Assembly (NCBI RefSeq): GCF_900112175.1
Contig: NZ_FOYT01000001.1
Span: forward strand, 1,364,001-1,428,000
DNA length: 64,000 nucleotides
Direction: 5' to 3'
Origin: Halogeometricum rufum
Lineage (GTDB): Archaea; Halobacteriota; Halobacteria; Halobacteriales; Haloferacaceae
In this document: in pieces, positions 8,511-17,935 of the stretch
Numbering within the stretch: position 1 is the stretch's first letter
How the letters are laid out: each line of letters opens with the position of its first letter
Position numbers and translations under genes: made by a program
Notes under the pieces: generated by a model
Database searches by the model: none
Told to the model about the DNA's origin: nothing
What the model saw: the letters and a program-made list of their open reading frames with translations, nothing else

Positions 8511-9836
8511 TTACCGGTCGAACGGGTTGACGACTTCGACCGTCTCCGCGCGGTCCGGACCGACGCCAACGGCGTAGATGGGCGCGCCGACTTCCTCGGA
8601 GACGTAGTCGAGGTAGTCGCGTGCGGCCGCCGGGATGGCGTCGTAGCCCTCCTCGGCGACGGCCGCCCAGTCGACTTCGTCCCACGTCTCGAACTCGCGG
8701 AGGTTCGGTTCGCAGTCGCCCCACCGCTCGGTCGTCGCGGGCATCGTGAGCAGTTCCTCGCCCTCGAGCGTGTACGAGTGACCCACCTTCACCTCGTCCA
8801 GTCCGGCGAGGACGTCGAGGTGGTTGACGGCGAGGCCGGTGAAGCCGTTCGCGCGCGCGGCGTGGCGGAGCATCGGCATGTCGAGCCAGCCGATGCGGCG
8901 CGGGCGGCCGGTGACGGTGCCGAACTCGCCGCCCTTCTCGCGGATGTAGTCCGCGAGTTCCTCGTCGTCGCCGACGAGTTCGGTCGGGAGCGGGCCCGTG
9001 CCGACGCGCGAGAGGTACGCCTTCACGATGCCGACGACTTCGCCCCGCCCGACGACGGTCGGACCGACGCCGGTGCCGACGGACGCGCCGCCGGCGGTGG
9101 GGTTCGAGGAGGTGACGTACGGGTAGATGCCGTGGTCGATGTCGATGGAGGTACCCTGCGCACCCTCGAACATGACCTCGTCACCGTCGTCAAGTCGGTC
9201 GGTGAGGTAGTCGCCCGCGTTGACGGTCATCTCCTCGTCGGCGAACCGCTCACCGATGGCGCGGTACTCCTCGTAGAGCGCTTCCACGTCGAACTCCTCG
9301 CCCGTCTCGACGCCGAACACGTCCTCGGCGAGGGCGCGCTTCTGGGGGACGACGTACTCGAGTCGTTCCCGGAGCACCTCGGGGTCGAGCAGGTCACCGA
9401 CGCGGATGCCGCGTCGGCCGACCTTGTCCTCGTACGTGGGGCCGATGCCGCGGCCCGTGGTTCCGGCGTCGAGGTCTGAGTCGGACTTGGCCTCCTCCTC
9501 GATGCCGTCGAGGACGCGGTGGTACGGCATGATGACGTGCGCGCGACGGGCGAGGCGCACGTCGGGTTCGAGTCCGCGTTCGCGCAGTTGGTCTATCTCC
9601 GAGAACAGCGTCTTCGGGTTGACGACGCAGCCGTTGCCGAGGACGCCGACTTTGCCGCGGACGGCGCCGCTGGGCACGAGCGAGAGTTTGTACTCCTCGC
9701 CGTCTTCGACCACGGTGTGTCCCGCGTTGTCGCCGCCCTGATACCGAGCGACGACGTCCGCGTCGCCTCCCCACAGGTCGACGAGAGCGCCCTTGCCCTC
9801 GTCGCCCAACTGGGAGCCGACTATCGTGACGGTCAT
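8511..9836 (-). CDS. purA: Adenylosuccinate synthetase
   Basis: A 441-residue GTP-dependent enzyme converting IMP plus aspartate to adenylosuccinate, the first committed step of AMP synthesis. The N-terminal P-loop-like block VGSQLGDEGKGALVD, the QGGDNAGHTV segment and TTGRGIGPTYEDK identify PurA clearly. FEGAQGTSIDIDHGIYPYVTSSN is also diagnostic. The start at 9836 (MTVTIVGSQ) is the family start; the frame runs 58 codons further upstream into non-homologous sequence. A TATA-like element on the minus strand lies near 9888-9895. The gene is single and divergent from the HTH gene. Confidence 0.97.
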   Translation of the reverse strand: MTVTIVGSQLGDEGKGALVDLWGGDADVVARYQGGDNAGHTVVEDGEEYKLSLVPSGAVRGKVGVLGNGCVVNPKTLFSEIDQLRERGLEPDVRLARRAHVIMPYHRVLDGIEEEAKSDSDLDAGTTGRGIGPTYEDKVGRRGIRVGDLLDPEVLRERLEYVVPQKRALAEDVFGVETGEEFDVEALYEEYRAIGERFADEEMTVNAGDYLTDRLDDGDEVMFEGAQGTSIDIDHGIYPYVTSSNPTAGGASVGTGVGPTVVGRGEVVGIVKAYLSRVGTGPLPTELVGDDEELADYIREKGGEFGTVTGRPRRIGWLDMPMLRHAARANGFTGLAVNHLDVLAGLDEVKVGHSYTLEGEELLTMPATTERWGDCEPNLREFETWDEVDWAAVAEEGYDAIPAAARDYLDYVSEEVGAPIYAVGVGPDRAETVEVVNPFDR

Positions 9837-10076
9837 ACTCGGCGCTTCTGTGCCAGCCCTCAAACCGATTACGGTCCACGACCGTGAGATATACGCGTTC
9901 GTGTATCGAAACCGGCTGCGAGCGAAACGGCTACCCATCGACGTGCACCAGTCGTGCGAGTCGTACCCAAAACGGTTATGAGGGAGTGTGCGAATGCTTA
10001 AGCTACCCAATTTCTAGCCGAACGCGGTCGACGGAGAGTAACATTTAAACGGAGGAAAGACGAGTTAACAAATGGC

Positions 10077-10382
10077 ATGATAGACCGACTTGAGAAGGAA
10101 GTGGATATGCTGGAACGGCACCTGCAGGTGCTGAAGATGGTCATCGAGAGCGAGCCTATCGGCATCGTGAAGATGTCCAACGAGACCGGCTACCCACACC
10201 ACAAAGTCCGCTACTCTCTCCGCGTTCTCGAAGAGGAGAACCTCATCGAGCCCTCCAGTCAAGGTGCGATCACGACCGAGCGTACCGCCGAGTTCGTCGA
10301 CGAACTCGACGAGAAACTCGACGAGATCGTCGAGAAACTGGAGACGATGAAGATAGAGGAAGCGGCCGAAATCGAGAGCTGA
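10077..10382 (+). CDS. Haloarchaeal winged-helix DNA-binding protein
   Basis: A 101-residue protein with an N-terminal coiled-coil helix (MIDRLEKEVDMLERHLQVLKMV). A winged-helix segment follows (GIVKMSNETGYPHHKVRYSLRVLEEENLIEPSSQGAITT), then an acidic helical tail (DELDEKLDEIVEKLETMKIEEAAEIE). It should be a cytoplasmic transcriptional regulator or chromatin-type protein. A clear TATA-like tttaaa at 10044-10049 lies 28-33 bases before the ATG, implying a leaderless transcript. Upstream AT-richness suggests a well-expressed gene. No neighbouring operon is seen. Confidence 0.8.
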   Translation: MIDRLEKEVDMLERHLQVLKMVIESEPIGIVKMSNETGYPHHKVRYSLRVLEEENLIEPSSQGAITTERTAEFVDELDEKLDEIVEKLETMKIEEAAEIES

Positions 10383-10642
10383 GGTCGCCCGACCGCTGGT
10401 CCCACGTCGAAGTGACCGCGCGAACGCGCGGAGCGAAGGCTGCGTCGTCGTCTCTCCTAGACGCCGGGCACGCAAGCCGCCGCTCCCGCGAGACGCGGAC
10501 CCCGGACTGACCACGCGGCGACCCTCCTGTTACTCCCCGCTCCGAGTCCCGTCGTTCGGACGAGAGTCGCGTCGCTGACGGCGTCGACGCATCTGCGTGC
10601 ATCGACCGTCGACTCCGAGCGAAAGAAGCGCGACCCGCGCGC
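10383..10642. other. Intergenic region between HTH gene and DUF7527-like gene
   Basis: GC-rich convergent intergenic stretch of 260 bases. No reading frame with haloarchaeal protein character, no tRNA-like fold and no long repeat were seen. It presumably contains the terminators of both neighbours. Confidence 0.5.
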
Positions 10643-12844
10643 TCAGAGTTCCGGCACGTTGACGTGGAACTCGTTGTTCCGCGCCTCGACGAGACAGACG
10701 TGGTAGCCCTGCTTCCGCGAGAGCTTCACGAACGACTTCCGCTTCGACCGGGAGAGGAAGCCCCCGCCCGTCTCCTCGGCGACGGCCTCCAGCGCCTCCG
10801 GTTCGAAGAACGACTCGGTGACGTAGAACGCCGTCGCCATCGCGTCGTCCGCCTCGGCGACGGTGCGCGCGTTCTTGACGAGTGAGGCGACCATCGCCTC
10901 CGTCGCGGCGTTGCGCGAGGTGTTCATGTCGGCGACGAACAACGGGTCGCCCATCTGGTCCCGGAAGATGACGTCGAACTCGCGCTCTTCGACGCCCGAC
11001 TCGGTCTCGAACCCGACGACGCCGCGGAGTTCGATGCGGTCGATGCGCGGGAGTGCGTCGAACAGGTCCGCGAGCGAACTCCGGTTGCCCGTCTCGCCGA
11101 TCTCGTACAGCAGGTCGGTGACGACCCACTCGGCGAACCCGTACTCGGTGCTGTCGTGGAGGAACTCCTCGTACGGCACGCCCTCGACGGCCAGTCCCTC
11201 CGTGTCGAACGTCGTGTGGTGTTCGAGGCGGAGGTTGTCGATGACCTCGTCGCGGGCCGCCTGTCCGTCGTGGGCGTGTTCGAGCGTCGCCTGTCCCTTG
11301 CGGTCGTAGCGGACGAACAGGTTCGTCCCCGAGAGCGCCTGCTCCGGCGACAGCGACTCCTCGGCGACGAAGCCGCCGTTGGCCGCCTCCAACTCCGACT
11401 GGAGGCGTTCGACCTCGGACTCGAGTTCCTCGACGCGCGCGTCGAGTTCCTCGGCGCGTTCGCGGTACTCGTCGCGTTCGACTTCGAGTTCGTCGCGTTC
11501 ATCGGCGAGTTCCTCGCGTCGCTCCTCCGCCTCGTCGAGTTTGTCCTTCAGTTCGGCGACGGCTTCGGCGGACTCGCCCGTCTCCTCTGCCGTCTCGGCG
11601 GCGGCCTCGGCGGCGGCCTCGCGTCGACGTTTCGCCTGTCGTTCCTCGCGGCGTCGGCGGCGACGGGCCTCCTGCCGGTCGCTGCTGCGCTGTGACGCGT
11701 TCGCCGACGAGCGGCCTCGCTGCGTCTGTCTCTGCGCTTGCGCGGCCGCCGCGCCGCCCGACTCGCCGTTCGTCGTGCTGGACTCGCTGGGGTCCAAGGA
11801 CGGGATGGACCGCGCCTCGCGCCACTTCTCCTCGGCGGAGAACGGGTCGTCGCCGTCGCCCGCCGACTGCGTGTCGGCGAGGGCGTCCGGCGCGTCGTCG
11901 TCTCGCTCCTCGCCTCCCGCCTCGGTCGGTTCCTGCGCCGCCGTCTCCGCCGCCGGTTCCGACTGGGCGGCCGTCGCCGGCGCCTGCGCCTCCGGCCGGG
12001 GGTCGTCCGGCGCGGCGGCCGGTTCCGTCTCCGTCGCGTCGTCGGCCGCCTCGTCGGAGTCGGGCGATGCGGACTCGGCGTCCGCCGTCGCCCCGCCCGC
12101 GCGGGGTTCGGGTCGCGTCGGCGTCTCCTCGGCGGGCGCGTCGTCGTCGGTCGGTTCGTCGTCGGTCGGTTCGTCGTCGTCGGCCTTCTCCCCGTCGTCG
12201 GCCGTCGCTTCGGGGTCGTCCCCGGCGTCGACGTCCGGGTCGGGTTCCGGGTCGGACTCCGGTTCCGCCGCCGCGACGGCCGATTCGGGTTCGTCGTCGG
12301 TCTCAAGTTCCGGCAACTCGACGATGGAGACGTCCACCTCCTTCACCTCGTAGATGCCCACCTCGTCGTCCGCGCGTTCGAACGCCTCGTCCCCGGTGAG
12401 CAGTCGTTCGCTGCTGCCGACGAAGGCCGCGCTCATCGACTTGCCGCCGTAGTAGACGACGTAGTAGTCCCCCGAGAGGACGTTCTCCGACAGTTCGACG
12501 TAGCCCGTGAACCCGCCCGCCGAGAGCGTCGAGTCCGCCTCCGAAAGCGGCGTGTTGTTCGTGTAGTAACTCGCGCGCGTCTCTCCCCCGATTTCCCGCA
12601 TGGCGAACAGGAGGGGAAGCGCGGGGTCCGGCGCGCGGTACGCCGTCAACTCCGCGTCTTCGAAGGCGTCGATGTCTCCCTCGAAGACACCGACGAACCG
12701 GCCGTTGAGGACGAACGCCCACGTCATTCCCGACGAGACGGCCCCGGAGAATCCGTCGTCGGCGAGTCGGTGGAGTCCCTCGTACCCCGACTCGACTGGG
12801 ACGGTGTCCCACTCGGTGACCGCGTCGATAGTCTGGCTATCCAT
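10643..12844 (-). CDS. Large haloarchaeal protein with acidic linker and coiled coil (DUF7527-like)
   Basis: A 733-residue protein in four parts. Residues 1-175 form a globular domain (MDSQTIDAVTEWDTVPVESG, SYYTNNTPLSEADSTL, YYVVYYGGKSMSAAFVGSSERLL). Residues about 180-400 are a long Asp/Glu/Ala/Pro low-complexity linker. Residues about 400-490 make a charged coiled coil (repeated EERREELADERDELEVERDE). The C-terminal about 235 residues are a second globular domain with restriction-like alternation (FDVIFRDQMGDPLFVADMN, ending EARNNEFHVNVPEL). I recognise it as a conserved haloarchaeal family, probably DUF7527. Function is unknown; the layout suggests a cytoplasmic scaffold or regulator. No signal peptide. 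Confidence 0.8.
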   Translation of the reverse strand: MDSQTIDAVTEWDTVPVESGYEGLHRLADDGFSGAVSSGMTWAFVLNGRFVGVFEGDIDAFEDAELTAYRAPDPALPLLFAMREIGGETRASYYTNNTPLSEADSTLSAGGFTGYVELSENVLSGDYYVVYYGGKSMSAAFVGSSERLLTGDEAFERADDEVGIYEVKEVDVSIVELPELETDDEPESAVAAAEPESDPEPDPDVDAGDDPEATADDGEKADDDEPTDDEPTDDDAPAEETPTRPEPRAGGATADAESASPDSDEAADDATETEPAAAPDDPRPEAQAPATAAQSEPAAETAAQEPTEAGGEERDDDAPDALADTQSAGDGDDPFSAEEKWREARSIPSLDPSESSTTNGESGGAAAAQAQRQTQRGRSSANASQRSSDRQEARRRRRREERQAKRRREAAAEAAAETAEETGESAEAVAELKDKLDEAEERREELADERDELEVERDEYRERAEELDARVEELESEVERLQSELEAANGGFVAEESLSPEQALSGTNLFVRYDRKGQATLEHAHDGQAARDEVIDNLRLEHHTTFDTEGLAVEGVPYEEFLHDSTEYGFAEWVVTDLLYEIGETGNRSSLADLFDALPRIDRIELRGVVGFETESGVEEREFDVIFRDQMGDPLFVADMNTSRNAATEAMVASLVKNARTVAEADDAMATAFYVTESFFEPEALEAVAEETGGGFLSRSKRKSFVKLSRKQGYHVCLVEARNNEFHVNVPEL

Positions 12845-13011
12845 TTGCCGCTATATCACAGAATCCGAATCAAATACTTTCCGGAGAATCGACCCCGTTT
12901 CGACGCCTGAATGGTCAGTCCGGCGTCAGTAACGGGGGGTCTCGCGTGACGCGCGTCAGACATTCCCGCGTTCGGACAGGTTTTCCGGGGGATGCGCGCC
13001 TCGCGCGCGGA

Positions 13012-13332
13012 CTAGTCGAGCAGGCGCGTCCCGACGGCGGCGACGGGCGCGAGCAACGCGGCGGCGACGGTGACGAGGGGAAGCGGTCCCGCGCCGACCC
13101 ACGCGGCGAGTGCGCCGTGCCACGCCATCCACCCGGCGAACGCGGCGACGAGGACGAGCGAGAACTCCAGGCCGAAGACGAAGGCGCGGCGAACCGACGG
13201 GGCGACGACGCCGAGGAGGACGCCGGCGGCGACGATGCCGGTCCAGTGGACCGCACTCGCGGCGAGTCCGACGACGAACACGACGCCGACGGCCGCCTCC
13301 CCGGTCCGGCCGGACCTGAGCGCGTCTCTCAC
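13012..13332 (-). CDS. Small hydrophobic membrane protein coupled to penicillin acylase
   Basis: A 106-residue protein starting at a GTG whose bases overlap the TGA of the upstream acylase gene (GTGA junction at 13329-13332), so translation is coupled. It contains three or four hydrophobic segments: AAVGVVFVVGLAASAVHWTGIVAAGVLLGVV, FVFGLEFSLVLVAAFAGWMAWHGALAAW and PLVTVAAALLAPVAAV. No catalytic motif is visible. It probably sits in the cytoplasmic membrane and may support or anchor the exported acylase, but this is inferred only from coupling. Confidence 0.75.
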   Translation of the reverse strand: MRDALRSGRTGEAAVGVVFVVGLAASAVHWTGIVAAGVLLGVVAPSVRRAFVFGLEFSLVLVAAFAGWMAWHGALAAWVGAGPLPLVTVAAALLAPVAAVGTRLLD

Positions 13333-15794
13333 GCCGCGGCACCTCCGGACTCGAAGACGATGTCGGGGTCGCCGCCGGGCGAGGAGAGCGTCAGCGGCTT
13401 GTACTCGCCCGCCGCCCACTCGTCCAGTTGGTCGTGGTAGTGGTCAGACCAGAAGACGCCGCTCTGGCCGCCGGGGATGACGCCCCGCGCGGTGTCCTCG
13501 GCGGGCGTCTCCCCGAAGGCGACGACCATCCGCCAACTGCTGCCGAACTGCTCTCCCTCGCCGCCGCGGAAGTTCGACACCGTGAACGCCGACCCGTCCA
13601 TCGGTCGCTCCGGCCAGCCGAGGAACTCGCGGTCGAACGGGTGGTTCAGGTCGAGGCGGTTCAGGTCGCCGTACGTCTCGTAGCCGCGTCTGTCGATGCG
13701 GTCGGCGGTCCGTTCGAGTGCCTCGCGGGCCACGTCCCCGCGCGTCTCCGTCGCCGCCGTCTCCCTGTCGTCGAACCACCGCGAGTCCGCCGGAAGCGTC
13801 TGCGTGACGTACGGGTTCGGGTAGTACGCCGCGTCCAGTCCCGCGTCGGCGAACTCGTCTTCGAACGTCGCCGCGCGGAACTCGTCTCTGAACAGGCGAG
13901 CGACGAGGGCGCCGCGGGAGTCCGCGCGCATCTCGCCGTCCCACGATTCGAGCGTCGCGGCGAGTTCGCGGGCGTCGGGCGACAGGTCGCCCGTCGCGTC
14001 GCGAGCGATGTCGGCGTACGCGACGCCGGCCCGCGAGCGCACGTCTCGTTGGACGGCCAGCACGTCCGCCACCGTCGCGCCGTCCGACGCGCGCGCGTCG
14101 AGCATCTCGTAGATGCGCGCGCCGCGGTAGGGTTCCGAGTAGGTCGCACTCGTCCCCACGTAGAACGGCGGGTCGTCGACGGTGCGCTGGTTCGCCGTGG
14201 CGAGGACGGCCGGGTCGTCGACGTGCGGAATCGACGCGTACGGGACGAACCCGGACCACGACGAGGTGCCGTACGGCGTGTAGCCGGGCCACTCGCCCTC
14301 GCCCGCCGACCCGTCGAATATCCGGTCGCCGCGGACGACTTCCCCGTCGGTCACGCGGAGCGGATACCGACCGGCCGGGTAGTACAGCGTCTCGCCCGCG
14401 CGCGTGGCGGCGACGAAGTTCTGCGCGGGCACGTCCCAGATTCGGAGGGCCGACCGCACGTCGGCCATCGACTCGGCGCGGTTGAGGCGGTAGACGCCGA
14501 GCGACTCGTTCGTCGCGGAGAACCCCGGCCACGCGACGCCGACGGTGCGCCCGCCGCGTTCGACGACCGGACCGTGGACCGTCTTCCGCACGGTCACGGT
14601 CACGTCCGGCGCGTCGGCGACGGGGATGGTCTCCTGCGTCGTCTCGAAGTCGCGGTACTCGCCGTCGTACAGGTACTGGCCGTCGCGCGTCTCGTACGTG
14701 TACTCGTCGGTGAAGTCGCCGCCGACGTTCGTCACGCCCCACGCCACGTCCGCCGTCCGGCCGATGATGACGAACGGGATGCCCGGGAACGTGACGCCGC
14801 GGGCGTCCACCGACTCGCCGACGGCGGTGTGCATCTCGTACCAGACGCCCGGCACCGTCAGCGAGAGGTGCGGGTCGTTGGCCAGCACGGGCTTGCCGCT
14901 CTCGGTGGCCTCGCCCGACAGCACCCAGTTGTTCGACCCGACGACGCGCTTCGTCTCGAACGGCGCGACGGCGTCGTACACCGCGGCGAAGTCGCCGGAG
15001 GCGTTCGCGCCGCCGGCCGCGGCACTCCCCGAGTCGTTCGCCGCCGCCGACGCGGCCACGCCCGCGGCCGTCGCGGGGTCGAACGGCGCGGCGTCGGACG
15101 CCCCGCGGACGATGGGCACGTCGTGCGCCATCGCGTCGGGGTAGAGTTCGGCCGTCGCCTCGGGGCCGAGGCGCGCCCGGACCGTCGCGCGGCGCAGGTC
15201 GGCGAAGTTGCCCGAGAGGCGCCACGCGATGAGTTTGCCGACGAGCAGCGTGTCCGTCGGCTCCCACCGCGTCGGTTCGTAGCCGAGGAGGGCGAACTCC
15301 GGCGGCCGTTCGCCGGCGTCGATGTAGCGGTTCACGCCGGCCGAGTAGGCTTCGAGGGCGGGGCCGGCGTCGGTGTCGCGGAGTTCGGCCCACGACGCCT
15401 CGGCGGCAGCCTGAAAGTCCATCTTCCGGTAGAAGCGGTCCGACTCGACGGCGCGTTCGCCGAACGCGGCCGAGAGGTTGCCGCCGACGAGTCGGCGCTG
15501 GAGGTCCATCTGGAACAGTCGGTCCCGGGCCTGCACGTAGCCGACGGCGTAGTAGAGGGCCTCTTCGTTCTCGGCGGAGACGTGCGGCACGCCCGCCTCG
15601 TCGTACCGGACGGTCGCATGCCCGTACGGACTCTCGACCCGTTCCGCGCCGACGGCCGGTTCCTGTGCGACGCTCTCGAAGGCGTCGCCCGAGAGGGGGG
15701 CCGCGAGTCCGAGGAACGACCCGCCGGCGACGGTGGCGGCGACGACGAGGGCGGCGCACGCGACGGCCCCGGCGACGCGAAGAGACGCGTTCAT
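13329..15794 (-). CDS. Penicillin acylase family protein (Ntn-hydrolase, exported)
   Basis: An 821-residue protein. An N-terminal hydrophobic segment (residues about 5-30) suggests export or membrane anchoring. The alpha-part has PYGHATVRYDEAGVPHVSAENEEALYYAVGYVQARDRLFQMDLQRRLVGG in pieces typical of the family. The autocatalytic cleavage point is SNNW (VVGSNNWVLSG, near residue 285), where the Ser becomes the nucleophile of the beta chain. Downstream blocks LANDPHL, WYEMHT and PGIPFVIIGRTADVAWGVTN are conserved. The substrate is not predictable; candidates are acyl-homoserine lactones or other amides. The start at 15794 was chosen because the frame extends far upstream as Arg-rich non-protein. 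Confidence 0.93.
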   Translation of the reverse strand: MNASLRVAGAVACAALVVAATVAGGSFLGLAAPLSGDAFESVAQEPAVGAERVESPYGHATVRYDEAGVPHVSAENEEALYYAVGYVQARDRLFQMDLQRRLVGGNLSAAFGERAVESDRFYRKMDFQAAAEASWAELRDTDAGPALEAYSAGVNRYIDAGERPPEFALLGYEPTRWEPTDTLLVGKLIAWRLSGNFADLRRATVRARLGPEATAELYPDAMAHDVPIVRGASDAAPFDPATAAGVAASAAANDSGSAAAGGANASGDFAAVYDAVAPFETKRVVGSNNWVLSGEATESGKPVLANDPHLSLTVPGVWYEMHTAVGESVDARGVTFPGIPFVIIGRTADVAWGVTNVGGDFTDEYTYETRDGQYLYDGEYRDFETTQETIPVADAPDVTVTVRKTVHGPVVERGGRTVGVAWPGFSATNESLGVYRLNRAESMADVRSALRIWDVPAQNFVAATRAGETLYYPAGRYPLRVTDGEVVRGDRIFDGSAGEGEWPGYTPYGTSSWSGFVPYASIPHVDDPAVLATANQRTVDDPPFYVGTSATYSEPYRGARIYEMLDARASDGATVADVLAVQRDVRSRAGVAYADIARDATGDLSPDARELAATLESWDGEMRADSRGALVARLFRDEFRAATFEDEFADAGLDAAYYPNPYVTQTLPADSRWFDDRETAATETRGDVAREALERTADRIDRRGYETYGDLNRLDLNHPFDREFLGWPERPMDGSAFTVSNFRGGEGEQFGSSWRMVVAFGETPAEDTARGVIPGGQSGVFWSDHYHDQLDEWAAGEYKPLTLSSPGGDPDIVFESGGAAA

Positions 15795-15856
15795 CGTCGT
15801 ACAGTCGGAACAGCCGCGAATAAATATTGCGTCGGTTGTTCGTTTTCGCGGGCCGC

Positions 15857-16186
15857 TCAGCGCCCCAGCACCGTCAGGACGGCGAGGAAGGCGAGGTAGG
15901 TGAGGAGTCCCGCGGCGAGAACCGTCGCGGCCGCCGGGCCGACGAGGGCGACGCCGACGGCGGCGAGGGCGAGTCCGGCGACGACGGCGACGAGTTGGAC
16001 GGCCGGCCGTTCCCACACGGCCCGCACGCGGACCGCACGCGCGGACAGGACCGCTTCGACCGCGAGTGCGCCCGCCGCCCCCGCGACGACGGCGACGGGC
16101 GTCACGGGCGCGTCGAGGGCGAGGACGGCGGCGACGGCGGGGAGAGCGACGGCGAGTGCGAGGAGTGCGTCGCGACGGCGGCCCAT
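15857..16186 (-). CDS. Hypothetical three- to four-helix membrane protein
   Basis: A 109-residue very hydrophobic protein (MGRRRDALLALAVALPAVAAVLAL, PVAVVAGAAGALAVEAVL, VQLVAVVAGLALAAVGVALVG, VLAAGLLTYLAFLAVLTVLG). Positive residues at the N-terminus suggest a cytoplasmic start. I do not recognise the family. It lies upstream of and parallel to the acylase gene with a 62-base gap and is divergent from the K+ channel gene. Confidence 0.65.
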   Translation of the reverse strand: MGRRRDALLALAVALPAVAAVLALDAPVTPVAVVAGAAGALAVEAVLSARAVRVRAVWERPAVQLVAVVAGLALAAVGVALVGPAAATVLAAGLLTYLAFLAVLTVLGR

Positions 16187-16240
16187 GCGTGACCGAGGGA
16201 CGGCGACCTTTTATCCCTCGGGGGTCCACCGGGAGGACGT

Positions 16241-17893
16241 ATGGTCGATGGGCCTGCCGAAACGCTCTCCGATGCGAAACGTCGGTTGCTGCTGTTCCTC
16301 GTCGGAGTGGCCGCCCTGATGCTCGCGTACGCGGCGCTGTATCGGTGGGGGATGGCGACGTTCGAGGGTATCTCCGTCTCCTACGTCGACGCACTGCACG
16401 TCGTCGTCGAGACGTTCACCACCACGGGGTACGGCGAGGACGCCGCCCAGTGGACGACGGACGCGATGAAACTCATCACCATCCCGATGATGCTGTCGGG
16501 CGTGACGGCCATCTTCCTCACGCTCCCTCTGTTCGTCGTCCCGTTGGTGGAGGAGGCGTTGCGGACCGCGCCGCCGACGGCGACGGCGCGGACGGACCAC
16601 GTCATCATCTGCTCGTTCACCTCGCGGGGCGACACGCTGGTGGAGGAACTGGAGTCCCGCGGCGTCCCCTACGTCGTCGTCGAGTCGGACCGCGAGACGG
16701 CCCAGCGACTCGACGCCGAGGCGTACGAAGTCGTCCACGGCAACCCCGAGTCGGTGGACACGCTGGAGGCCGCGAACGCGGGGGAGGCGATGGCGCTGGT
16801 CGCCGACGCCGACGACGAGACGAACGCCTCCATCATCCTCTCGGCGAAGCAGGCGGCGCCGGACCTGCGCGTCATCAGCCTCATCGAGGACGCCACGCTG
16901 TCGGACTACCACCGGTACGCCGGCGCCGACCAGGTGGTCTCGCCCCGCCGCATCCTCGGGAAGAGCCTCGCGCGCAAGGCCGCCTCACCCATCGCCGCCG
17001 ACATCGACGACGCCGTCGAAATCGGCGACGACTTCGAAGTCGCGGAAGTGCTGGTCCAGCGCGGGTCGGCGCTCGAAGGCGACACCATCGCGGAGAGCGA
17101 CATCGGTCGGCGGACGGGCGTGAACATCATCGGCGCGTGGTTCCGCGGCGAGTTCGTCACGCCGCCGGACCCCGAAGCCGTCGTCGACGAACACACCACC
17201 CTCCTCGTCACCGGCCGAGAGGAGCAGTTGGAGCGACTGAAGGAACTCACGCGCTCGGAGACGCGGCGGTTCCGCCGGGGGAAAGTCGTCGTCGCGGGCT
17301 ACGGCGAGGTGGGCACGACGGCCGCCGACGCCCTCGTCTCGGGCAACGTGCCCAGCGTCGTCCTCGACCGAGAGGACAAGCCGGGCGTGGACGTCGTCGG
17401 CGACGCGACGAACAAGCAGTCGTTCCTGTCGGCCGACATCGACGACGCGCAGAGCGTCATCCTCGCCCTCGACAACGACACCACGGCCATCTTCGCCACC
17501 CTCGTCGTCAAGCAACTGGCGCCGGAGACGGAGGTCATCGCCCGCGCCAACGACGCCGAGAGCATCACCAAACTGTACCGCGCGGGCGCGGAGTACGTCC
17601 TCGCGCTCTCGACGGTCAGCGGTCGCATCCTCGCGTCGAACCTGACCGAGGAGGAGGTCATCGCCCCGCAGTCGCAGGTCGAAATCGTCCGGACCACCGC
17701 CCCGCAGCTAGCGGGCCAGTCGCTCGCCGAGGCGGACGTGCGCGCCCGGACGAACTGTACCGTCATCGCCGTCGAACGCGACGGCGAACTGCTGACCGAA
17801 ATCGGTCCCGACTTCGTCGTCCGCTCGAACGACGTGCTCGTCGTCGCCGGCACCGACGAGGACATCAACCGGTTCAACGTCCTCTGCGGCTGA
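16241..17893 (+). CDS. Potassium channel with two RCK (TrkA-N/TrkA-C) units
   Basis: A 550-residue membrane protein. Two hydrophobic helices (about residues 15-35 and 75-105) bracket a pore loop with the selectivity sequence TTTGYGED, the K+ channel TVGYG-type signature. Two cytoplasmic RCK domains follow. The first begins DHVIICSFTSRGDTLVEEL with a TrkA-C segment (AEVLVQRGSALEGDTIAESDIG). The second begins KVVVAGYGEVGTTAADALV and ends with TrkA-C (LAGQSLAEADVRARTNCTVIAVERDGELL). The role is gated K+ flux, important for salt-in haloarchaea. A TATA-like ccttttatcc at 16207-16216 fits transcription just before the ATG. Confidence 0.93.
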   Translation: MVDGPAETLSDAKRRLLLFLVGVAALMLAYAALYRWGMATFEGISVSYVDALHVVVETFTTTGYGEDAAQWTTDAMKLITIPMMLSGVTAIFLTLPLFVVPLVEEALRTAPPTATARTDHVIICSFTSRGDTLVEELESRGVPYVVVESDRETAQRLDAEAYEVVHGNPESVDTLEAANAGEAMALVADADDETNASIILSAKQAAPDLRVISLIEDATLSDYHRYAGADQVVSPRRILGKSLARKAASPIAADIDDAVEIGDDFEVAEVLVQRGSALEGDTIAESDIGRRTGVNIIGAWFRGEFVTPPDPEAVVDEHTTLLVTGREEQLERLKELTRSETRRFRRGKVVVAGYGEVGTTAADALVSGNVPSVVLDREDKPGVDVVGDATNKQSFLSADIDDAQSVILALDNDTTAIFATLVVKQLAPETEVIARANDAESITKLYRAGAEYVLALSTVSGRILASNLTEEEVIAPQSQVEIVRTTAPQLAGQSLAEADVRARTNCTVIAVERDGELLTEIGPDFVVRSNDVLVVAGTDEDINRFNVLCG

Positions 17894-17935
17894 CTCGCCG
17901 CGCGCCCGACCTGATTCTCCGGCCGTCGCCCGCGT

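Noticed and set aside
13428-15899. Very long plus-strand frame (over 800 codons) opposite the penicillin acylase gene
   Set aside because: Arg/Val/His-rich with no domain; it is an antisense shadow caused by GC-rich codon structure of the real gene.
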